Assembly: GCF_030694325.1 (NCBI RefSeq)
Contig: NZ_JAUXYO010000006.1
Span: 1 to 34,120, forward strand
DNA: 34,120 nucleotides
DNA from: Allobosea sp.
Lineage (GTDB): Bacteria > Pseudomonadota > Alphaproteobacteria > Rhizobiales > Beijerinckiaceae
Direction: 5' to 3'
This document shows positions 15,860 through 24,800 of the stretch, piece after piece (the stretch's first letter is position 1; each line of letters opens with the position of its first letter). The notes beneath the pieces were generated by a model. That model had not been told where the DNA came from. It saw only the letters and a program-made list of their open reading frames with translations, and searched no databases. Both the position numbers and the translations under genes were made by a program.

Positions 15860-16128
15860 CGCTTTGCGCTCAGAAGGCCGGCCTTGCCGAGCCCGCCGGA
15901 CAAAAAATCGTTCTCCAGCGTCAGCTCGCCGATCTTCGCATGCAGGGTCTTCACGTCGATCACGGGCGCGGTAGCTTCCGACTTCGCCTCGGAGCCGAAC
16001 ACGCCGGCAGCCCCTTCAAGAAGCTGGCTGCGCCACTGCGTGATCTGCTTGGCATGGACGTCGAACTGCTGCGCCAGGTCGGCCAGCGTCTTCTCGCCCT
16101 TGATCGCCGCCACCGCGACCTGGCTCAG
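15856..16128 (-). pseudogene. IS3-family orfA, 5'-truncated
   Basis: The reading frame SQVAVAAIKGEKTLADLAQQ, FDVHAKQITQWRSQLLEG and ALHAKIGELTLENDFL is the helix-turn-helix and leucine-zipper part of an IS3 orfA protein. The N-terminus expected before it is missing; the frame instead runs back into the metal-transporter remnant in a different phase. The stop overlaps the orfB ATG (ATGA). Confidence 0.8.
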
Positions 16129-16295
16129 AGGGATTGCACGAAGATCGCCATCATGCTTGATATGACAGCCACCGACAGCAAGACATAGCCGAATTTGGCG
16201 CCGCCGCCGAGCGCCGTCGCCCAGTTTCCGGGATCCATATAGCCGACGGCCACCAGATGACCGGGCCCTAGAAAGCGACGAAACGCCTCGTCCAT
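16125..16295 (-). pseudogene. mntH: 5' fragment of an Nramp-family (MntH-like) divalent metal transporter
   Basis: The first 56 codons encode [20 protein letters not shown] and continue [19 protein letters not shown]. This is the N-terminus and first membrane helix of Nramp Mn(II)/Fe(II) transporters, including the DPGN metal-binding motif (residues 21-24). The frame ends at IFVQSL-stop exactly where IS3 orfA sequence begins, so about 85 percent of a usual 400-450 residue transporter is missing. GGGGGAG precedes the ATG at 16295. The roughly 290 bp upstream (16296-16585) hold no gene I can recognise and would contain the old promoter and that of the response regulator. The family call is firm; the ion preference is inferred. 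Confidence 0.8.
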
Positions 16296-16585
16296 GCTCC
16301 CCCGGCCGGGACATGAACAGTACGACATGATTCGGCGAGCGAAGCCTGCTCTTCAGTAGAATCGCGCGACTCGACGAATCCTGGATTTTGACGAGCGGGA
16401 GTTTGCATTGGCTGTTGAACACGATCTCTTCGCGGATATCATGTGTCGCTTGGCGAGAGGCCGTCAAATCGACCACAGGACGCTTGGTAAGATTTAGTAT
16501 TAACCGATCGAGAAATATACTATTTACGTAATGCGAACGATAGGACAATGTCGGCTCAAATTATAAGGGTTTAACGCTGGTTCAG

Positions 16586-17260
16586 ATGAGTACGAGAACC
16601 ATAGCGATCGTCGATGATCACCCTCTGCTTGCGGAAGGGTTGGCAGCCGTATTGGGGCGCTACGCTCATCTGAGCGTAATCGCGACCGGGAGCAAGGCCG
16701 ACGACATCCTCGAAATTATAGACGAGCATGCGCCCGATATCGTCTTGCTCGATCTAAATATGCCGGGAGATGCGTTCGCGGTCCTCAACGAAGTGCGTGT
16801 CCGCGTCGTACCGACGAAGCTGATCGTCTTTACTGCATCGACCAGCACCGATCATGCCATCAACGCACTCGCCGCGGGCGCTTCAGGTTTTGTGCTGAAA
16901 GGCAGTCAAGCCGGCGAGCTCGTCGAGGCGATAGACGCGGTAACTCGTGGCGAAGTCTTCATAACGCCTTCCTTTGCGGCAAAGGTCATTGGCGCTCTGC
17001 AGACGAAAGAAGCTGAGAAGCGCGCTGCTGAGCGGCTCAAACTCAGTGTGCGGGAGGAGCAGATCGTCCGACTGCTGCTCGTCGGAAAGCAGAACCGGGA
17101 AATTGCCAAGGCGCTGGACCTCAGCGAAAAGACGATCAAGAGCTACATGAGCAATCTCATGGCCAAGCTGAATGCGAGAAACCGGCTGGAAGTCGTCATC
17201 GCGGCGCAGAAGTTCATGCCGACGGATCAAGAGCGCCGTCGTGGGCCACAGATGCCGTGA
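16586..17260 (+). CDS. NarL/FixJ-type response regulator
   Basis: A 224-residue two-component regulator. The receiver domain (about 4-120) has the acidic pair D10-D11 in VDDHP, the phospho-acceptor D56 in LLDLNMPG, T83 in VFTAS and K105 in FVLKG. A LuxR-type DNA-binding domain (about 148-212) reads LSVREEQIVRLLLVGKQNRE, then KALDLSEKTIKSYMSNLMAKL. It should dimerise and bind DNA when phosphorylated. The likely partner is the HisKA_3-type kinase on the opposite strand, because NarL regulators pair with that class and the two genes are adjacent, overlapping by 47 bp at their 3' ends. Confidence 0.92.
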   Translation: MSTRTIAIVDDHPLLAEGLAAVLGRYAHLSVIATGSKADDILEIIDEHAPDIVLLDLNMPGDAFAVLNEVRVRVVPTKLIVFTASTSTDHAINALAAGASGFVLKGSQAGELVEAIDAVTRGEVFITPSFAAKVIGALQTKEAEKRAAERLKLSVREEQIVRLLLVGKQNREIAKALDLSEKTIKSYMSNLMAKLNARNRLEVVIAAQKFMPTDQERRRGPQMP

Positions 17261-18716
17261 GCGAACGCGCCCGGACGGGTAGCCGCACGCGCAAGACCAT
17301 TCCGCCCGCGTCCAGACGAGAGATCGACAGAGATCCTCGCAGAGCGTTCACGCGCGTACGCATGCCGCGAAGCCCAAGCCCGTCGCCGACGACGATCGCC
17401 GGCCCGGCATGTCCGGTATCCTGAACGAGCAGAAGGAGGTTGCCATCCTCGAACGCAGCCTCGACGTGCTGGCCTATGCCATTCGCGTGCTTGTAGGCGT
17501 TCATCAAGCCTTCCTGAATCACGCGAAACGCGCAGATCCGGATTGCCTCCGGCATCTCGGCCGGCAGGTCTGCGAAGTGCCTGCTGACCTTGGTCCCGGT
17601 GTTCCGCTCGTGATAGGCGATTGCCGCCTCGATTGTCGCCAGGGGTGACAGATCGCGTATGTCAGGCAGGACGAGTCCGGCCGACAGGTTGCGCAGTTCG
17701 CCCAGCGTCTGTTCGATGAGCGGCTGAAATTGCTTTCGCACATCCTCGATGGCGCGATGTTGCGACGGACCGGGCAGGCGCAGCATCATCAGGCTCAACA
17801 TCTGTATCGGACCATCGTGGAGGTCGGAGCCGATCCGCGACAGATACTCCTCATTGGTGACTGCCGCGCGCACCCGCGCACGGTCGGCGGCATGCCTGAG
17901 CGATCTATTGCGGTTCGCAAGCGCGGCGGCGCGGGCGACATTTTGGGAGAGCAGTCCCTGTTGGCTCGCGATCATGCGGCTAGCGCGCCTGATCAGGGCA
18001 TAGAGCGCGACGCCGACCACGAGGCTCACATTCAGGATCAGAAACCAGAGCGCGTGTTTGAGCTGCTCGATCTCGCGGCTCAGCAAATCGGTCGTATTAT
18101 AGAATTCGGCGATCCCGATCACGGTCGCGGGCGCCTTTCGGCTGAATATGGGCGAGTAGACCTCGATCATTTTCGGCCGGCCAACCAGTGTACTGGGATG
18201 ATTTTCGACCAATGCGATGACTTCGCCGCCAAGCAACCGCAGCAGATTCTGCGGAGGGATGCGCTCGTCGGTGACGGGTCCGGCGGTGGAAAAGAGAAGG
18301 TCGCCGCTGACGGCCCAAACCTTGATGACCTTGACCTTGCCTCCCAGCGGAGTGCCCGCGATCAGCTTGACGAGATCTGCTCTCGCCTCGTTGGAGAGCG
18401 GTTCGCCGGCTTCAAGATCTTTCAAATGCGGGGCCACGACGGCTTCGACATAGGTCGCTGCGACCTCTGCCATGCTTTGCGTCCAGCCGACGCGCACCCT
18501 GCGTTCGACCCAATAGCCCAGCACCGCCATTGCCAGCGTCACGACGATCACCGTCACGAGAGTGAAGCGCTGTTCGAGCGTGAACCCTGACCACCAGCGG
18601 CCGATGCCCGCGAAACGAGACCAAAGTCGGTAGTGCGCGCCAACCTTCTGATGGGCTGGCGTTCGCTCCTTTGGACTCGCAGTCGCATCGACCTTGCCAT
18701 CTAGCGGTCGCTTCAT
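17214..18716 (-). CDS. Membrane sensor histidine kinase, HisKA_3 (NarX/DesK) type
   Basis: A 500-residue sensor kinase. Two membrane helices (about 50-70 and 222-243) bracket a periplasmic sensing domain of about 150 residues. A helical linker (about 245-285) follows, then the dimerisation/phosphotransfer motif SRIGSDLHDGPIQMLSLMM with H300. The ATPase domain has N406 in GLMNAYKHAN, D433 in VQDTG and a glycine-rich GDGLGLRGMR. It should phosphorylate the neighbouring NarL-type regulator. The signal is unknown. The ATG at 18716 faces away from the giant peroxidase gene, so the 182-bp gap holds divergent promoters, a CtrA-type box and an inverted repeat. Confidence 0.9.
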   Translation of the reverse strand: MKRPLDGKVDATASPKERTPAHQKVGAHYRLWSRFAGIGRWWSGFTLEQRFTLVTVIVVTLAMAVLGYWVERRVRVGWTQSMAEVAATYVEAVVAPHLKDLEAGEPLSNEARADLVKLIAGTPLGGKVKVIKVWAVSGDLLFSTAGPVTDERIPPQNLLRLLGGEVIALVENHPSTLVGRPKMIEVYSPIFSRKAPATVIGIAEFYNTTDLLSREIEQLKHALWFLILNVSLVVGVALYALIRRASRMIASQQGLLSQNVARAAALANRNRSLRHAADRARVRAAVTNEEYLSRIGSDLHDGPIQMLSLMMLRLPGPSQHRAIEDVRKQFQPLIEQTLGELRNLSAGLVLPDIRDLSPLATIEAAIAYHERNTGTKVSRHFADLPAEMPEAIRICAFRVIQEGLMNAYKHANGIGQHVEAAFEDGNLLLLVQDTGHAGPAIVVGDGLGLRGMRTRVNALRGSLSISRLDAGGMVLRVRLPVRARSLTASVAHDGALDPSA

Positions 18717-18734
18717 CGGGCAAGCATCCTGTCC

Positions 18735-18750
18735 TTAACAAATCGTTAAC
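18735..18750. promoter_or_regulatory. Perfect CtrA-type box (TTAA-N7-TTAAC)
   Basis: TTAA at 18735-18738, seven bases, then TTAAC at 18746-18750, which exactly matches the full consensus of the alphaproteobacterial cell-cycle regulator CtrA. It lies 19 bp upstream of the sensor-kinase ATG and about 150 bp upstream of the peroxidase ATG. In GC-rich DNA a perfect chance match is uncommon. Which of the two genes it serves is unknown. Confidence 0.55.
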
Positions 18751-18753
18751 GTT

Positions 18754-18784
18754 CGCGACGTCTTGCCTACAGAAAGATGTCGCG
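18754..18784. promoter_or_regulatory. Imperfect inverted repeat in the divergent kinase/peroxidase gap
   Basis: Arms CGCGACGTCTT (18754-18764) and AAGATGTCGCG (18774-18784) pair over 11 bp with one mismatch across a 9-bp spacer. The position next to the CtrA-type box and upstream of the peroxidase suggests an operator, possibly for the NarL-type regulator encoded nearby. No binding consensus is known to me for this regulator. Confidence 0.4.
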
Positions 18785-18898
18785 GACACGTTACCGAACG
18801 AACTGGGCTGTGAAAAGCCAGTTCAACTAACTCGCGGCTTGGGATCATCAGATTCTGAGAATGGAGCGGCGTGCCTGCGGATCATCGGGAGTATCGTG

Positions 18899-21800
18899 AT
18901 GTTTAAGCTGAACTTGCACGATCTGGAATTCGTCCTGAAGCAGATCAAGATCGGCGAAGCCAACGCCAATGGCGCTGACCTGACCGAAATCCGCGTCGAT
19001 CCGACGACAGGCGAGATCATCACCGATGCCACCGCCTACGCGGGCGGCGTTTTCGTCGGCAACGCGACCTATCCGCTGACGAATGTGGACGGCCCGATCC
19101 TCTACGTTCGCGCCATTCCCGATCCCCACACGCCGTTCGGCATCCGCACCGTGGACGGCACCTACAACAACCTCGTCGAGGGCCAGGAAACCTGGGGTGC
19201 GGCGGGGCAGGGCATGCCGCGCCTGCTCGACGGCGGCGCCTATCTCAACGAGGTGGATGGCGACTCGATATCGTTCGGCCCGACGAGCACCCTGACCAAC
19301 ACCAACTACACGCCCGGCTCGCCCTCAAGCCAGGGGCCGGGGACGGTCGTGGACGCCGATCCGCGCCTCATCTCCAATCTCGTCTCGGACATGAGCCTGA
19401 ACAACCCGGCGGCCATCGTCGCGGCCCTGACCTTTGCCGGCAATGAAGACCCCTACGGCACGCTGGCAGATGTCCAGGCCGAACAGCCCGACTGGGCCGC
19501 CAACCTCGCCGTCATGCTGAGCCCCACCGCGATGCTTAGCCCGACGCCGCCGCCGACCGCGGCCGCGATCGCGGCGGCGAAGGAAGCGGCGCGTGACGCC
19601 GTCAACCTCGTGCTGGAGCCGTTCGGCATCGAGGTCGATACCTCCGGCTCCCTGTCGATTCCCAACGTCGCGCCCGACGAGGGCCTGTCCGCGCCGTTCA
19701 ACGCGTGGATGACCTTCTTCGGACAGTTCTTCGACCACGGCCTCGACCTGATCTCCAAGGGCGGCGCCGGCACGATCTACATCCCGCTGCAGCCGGACGA
19801 CCCGCTCTACGTGCCCGGCGGCCGGACCAACTTCATGGTCCTTACGCGGTCGACCAACATTCCCACGGACGACCCGAACCAGCCGACGCAACGCAACGTC
19901 ACCACCTCATGGGTCGACCAGAACCAGACCTACACCTCGCATGCCTCGCATCAGGTGTTCCTGCGAGAATATGCGACCGTGGCGGGCAGGACCGTCGCCA
20001 CCGGCAACCTGCTCGACGGCGTCGGTCCCGATGGCGGGAAGAACGGCCTGCCGACCTGGGCCGACGTCAAGAACCAGGCCCGCGAGATGCTCGGCATCCA
20101 GCTGGAAGACCGAGATGTCGGCTCCGTGCCACTGATCCTCACCGACGCCTACGGCAACTTCATTCCCGACGCGGCCACGGGTTACGCGAGGGTAATCGTC
20201 GGCGTCGGCGGCGATGGCGTTCCCAACACGTTCGACGACATCACCGTCTCGGGTACCCCTGCCTCGCCGATCATTCCTACAGCCGTGGGGGCGCTACGCA
20301 CGAACAACGCCTTCCTCGACGACATCGCCCACAACGCCGTGCCGACCGGCACGTTCGACCATGACAACGACCCGCTCACGGCTAACGTCGCCATCGCCGC
20401 CGACACCGACACCGACACCGGCAATGCCATAGGCACCGACATGCGGGGCAACCGGGTCGCCTACGACAACGAGCTTCTCGACCGGCATTTCATCACCGGA
20501 GACGGGCGCGGCAACGAGAATATCGGCCTGACCGCCGTCCACCACGTCTTCCATTCCGAGCACAACCGCCAGGTCGAACTTCAGAAGAAGACCATCCTCG
20601 AGAGCGGCAACCTCGCCTTCATCAACGAATGGCTGAGCACGCCGATCACAAATCTGAATCAGATCGACACTCCGGTCGAGATCGCTGGTCTGAACTGGGA
20701 CGGCGAGCGCCTGTTCCAGGCGGCCCGTATGGCGACGGAGATGCAGTACCAGCACCTCGTCTTCGAGGAGTTCGGCCGCAAGATCCAGCCCGCGATCGAC
20801 CCCTTCGTCTTCAACGCGGTCACGGACATCGACCCGTCGATCTTCGCCGAGTTCGCCAACGTCATCTATCGCTTCGGCCACTCGATGCTGACCGACTCGA
20901 TGCCGCGCGTCTTCATCGATCAGACCACCGGCGCGATCACCTCGCAGGACGACATGGGCCTGATCGCCTCGTTCCTGAATCCGCTCGTGTTCAACTATGT
21001 CGACGCCGATGGCAATCCGGCGACTGCCCCCGTGCAGATCAGCGCCGAGCAGGCCGCCGGCGCCATCGTGCGCGGCATGACCACCGAGCGCGGCAACGAG
21101 ATCGACGAGTTCCTGACCGGGGCCCTTCGCAACAACCTGCTCGGCATCCCGCTCGATCTCGGCGCGATCAACATCGCCCGCGGTCGCGACACCAATATGC
21201 CGACGCTCAACGAGGCGCGCGAGCAGCTCTACGCCGCGACGAGCTCGACCTTCCTCAAGCCCTACGAGAGCTGGGTCGAGTTCGCGGCCAACCTCAAGAA
21301 CCCGCTCTCGGTGGTGAACTTCATCGCCGCCTACGGCACGCATCCCTCGATCGAAGGCACCGTCGCGGAGAAGCGCGACGCCGCGATGAAGCTCGTCTTC
21401 GGCGATCCGGATCTGGTGCTTGTGAACGAAATCGCCGCGTTCAACGCCGACCGCATCGCGTTCCTCAACGCCACCGGCGCCTACACGGCGGCGAACACCG
21501 GCCTCAACAGCATCGACCTCTGGATTGGCGGCCTGGCCGAGAAGAAGATGCCGTTCGGCGGCTTCCTCGGCTCGACCTTCAACGCCGTGTTCGAGGCGCA
21601 GATGGAAGCGCTGCAGGACGGCGACAGGTTCTACTACCTGACGCGCACCCAGGGCCTGAACTTCCTCGTTGAGCTGGAAGAGAACTCCTTCGCCAAGATG
21701 ATCATGGCGAACACGGACCTCGCCCAGCCGGGCCCGGACGGCATCCGCGGCACCGCGGACGACATCGTCACCCGCCATATCGGCGCCGATTCCTTCGCGG

Positions 21801-24800
21801 CCTACGACTATGTCTTCGAGGTCAACGCGGCCAACCAGCACGACTACGATCCGGACAACCTCAGCCTGTCCGGCGTTGATCCCGGCGGCAACGATCCAGT
21901 CCTCGAGGCGCTGGGCTTCGGCAAGGTCGTCCGCGACGATCCGCGCACGGCGGCCGTGGAGACCAACTACTTCCGCACCTTCGGCGGCGAGCACGTCGTC
22001 GTCGGCGGCACGGACGGAAACGACACGATCATCACCGACTTCGGCGACGACGGCATCTGGGGAGGCGCGGGCAACGACCGCATCGAATCGGGCGCGGGCG
22101 TCGATCTCGTCCTCGGCGGCGCGGGCGACGACATCATCACCGACTCGGGCGACACGGGCGACTTCCTCAAGGGCGAGGAAGGCAACGACGTCATCGCCAA
22201 CTCCAACGGCCTCGACGTCATCATGGGCGGCGAAGGCAAGGACGTGATCTTCGTCGGCGTCGACGACACCGAGGTCTTCGGCGGCGAGGGTAACGATTTC
22301 ATCCTCGGCGGCGACGGCATGGACTTCCTGATGGGCAACGAGGGCGACGACTGGATCGAGGCCGGCGGCGGCTTCGACACCACGGCCGGCGACAACTCCG
22401 AGCTGTTCTTCAACTCGACCATTCTCGGCCACGACGTGATGTTCGCCGGCTCCGAAGAGCATGATTTCGACGCCGAATCCGGCGACGACATCATGGTCCA
22501 GGGCCCGAGCGTCATGCGCAGCGAGGGCATGCTCGGCTTCGACTGGTCGATCCACAAGAGCAACCCCGAGGCCGCCGATTCCGACCTCACCAAGCCGATC
22601 TTCACCACGGATGCCGAAGACATCCTGCGCGACCGCTTCGACGCCGTCGAGGCGCTCTCGGGCTGGGAGAGGGACGACGTGCTGCGCGGCGACGACCGCA
22701 GCTCGACCCCCGCCGACGGAGCGGGCAATCTCGCCAACGCCGAAGGCACCATGGTCGGTCACGAGCTGACCCAGGCCGGCGTCGATCGCATCGACGGTCT
22801 GCGGCTGCTGATGGGCAGCGCGCTCGCACAGGGCACGTCCGGCTTCGAGGGAGGCATCGCCTTCGACGACGGCAACATCCTGCTCGGCGGCGCGGGCAGC
22901 GATCTCATCGAGGGCCGCGGCGGCAACGACTTCATCGACGGCGACGCCTGGCTCAACGTCCGCATCCGCATCACGGCTCCGGGCGTCAGCAACACGGCTG
23001 CCAACGAGCTCGCCACGATCGACAGCCTGAAGCACACCTTCACGGCGCCACAGCTCTTGGCTTTGGGCCTGACTGATCCCAGTCTGGTCGGCAAGACGCT
23101 GTCGGAGCTGATGATCGACCGGCAAATCGTGCCGACGCAGCTCAACATCGTCCGCGAAATCGTCCTCGACGACGGCGTGGGCGAAAACGGAGTGCGCGAC
23201 ATCGACGTGGCCGTCTTCAACGACAGCTATCTCGCCGCCGACGGCACCCCCAACTACACCATCACCCAGAACGGAGACGGCACCTTCACGGTGTCGCACG
23301 ACAACGTCACCATCGGCATCGATCCCGATACCGGCCGGCAGATCGTGTCGGATGGCGTCGATACGATCCGCAATGTCGAGGTCCTGCAGTTCGCCGACCG
23401 GGCCATCTCGCTGGTCAAGCCCGTGCTCGAGCTGAACGGGTTCGACCCCGTCAACCGCAACTGGGGCGACGACTTCACCACGCGCGCCTACACCAACAAC
23501 AACCCCGGCACGACGAACGCCTTCAACGGAGCATGGGTCGAATCCGGCGACGCAGGCGCCGCGCAGAGCGCGACGGACGGTTCGATACAGATCACGACGC
23601 TCGGAACGCTGACCTTCTCGCAAGGCAATGCCGACGACTCGTCCATCGCGCGGTCGCTGAACCTCGCCAACGCGGTTTCGGCAACCGTGTCCTTCACGAT
23701 CTCCGATGTGAACATCACCGGCGCCGACAACGAAGAGATCATCTTCGAGGTCTCCGGCGATGGCGTGACCTTCACGACCCTCGAAACATTCGACAACGGC
23801 GATGGCGCGCAATCGTTCATCCTGCCAGCTAGCGCCCTCACCGCGAACGCGGTTCTGCGTTTCCGCTCCAACAACACGCTCGATGGCGGGCAGAATCCAG
23901 AGTCCTTCTCGATCGACAACCTCGCCGTCAACGCCGTCTTCCTGGCGCCGTCGGCGACGCCATCGGTTGATGTCACGGCGAACTATGACGAGGACGCGGT
24001 CGCGGTCTCCATCGGATCCGATCCGCGCATCACCGACTTCGGCTCAACGCTCGCCTCCGCCCGCATCGTCCTGACCAACGCCTTCCCGGGCGATACGTTG
24101 GTGGTACCGGCTAGCCTGGCGGCTCTCGGCATTTCGGCAGTCACTCAGGTCGTGGCATCGACCATCGTCGTCACGCTGACGGGAACGGCGTCGCTGGCCG
24201 CCTATCAGACGGCGATCCAGTCGATCGGGTTCCGCAACACCTCGCAGGCCCCGGACACGACGCCGCGCATCATCGAGACCACCGTCAATGGCGGCTTCTT
24301 CGAGAGCGACCCCGCGATCACGACGATCACCGTCCAGTCGGTCGACGACCCGGTCAATGCCGGCAACGACACCATCATCACCAATGCCCTGCCCGGCACG
24401 GCGATCGTGGTGCCGAAATGGGCACTGCTTGCCAACGACACCGATCCGGACAACACGATCGACATCACGGCGGTCAGTACGACGATCGGCAGCGATCTTG
24501 TCGCGAATCTCGGTGCGGACGCCATCACAGTGACCGACACCGGGACACCGGGCGGCTCGTTCCAGTACACTGCGGCCGGAGGGCCTGCGACCGACAACGC
24601 CACGGTCACGCTGAACTCGGTCGCTAACACGACGACGCTCAGCGAGACATTCGGCAGCACCAGCTACACCGACAATGACGGAACAGGGGTCAATACCTGG
24701 GCTGACAACTGGGGCGAGAACGGCGACGACGGGAGCAGCACAAGCGACAACGGCCAGATCCGCATCAATGGGAGCCGGTTGGAATTCGACAACGGCAATA

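Larger units (their letters stand above)
15358..16128 (-). mobile_element. Decayed IS3-family element
   Basis: The remnant retains the 3' part of orfA and the 5' half of orfB in the usual order, with an ATGA overlap between the frames. The 5' end of orfA and the 3' half of orfB, including the later catalytic acids, are missing, and orfB also carries a frameshift. The upstream boundary is sharp: orfA sequence begins exactly where the Nramp-like reading frame ends, near 16128. I could not identify intact terminal inverted repeats. The element cannot transpose by itself. Confidence 0.8.
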
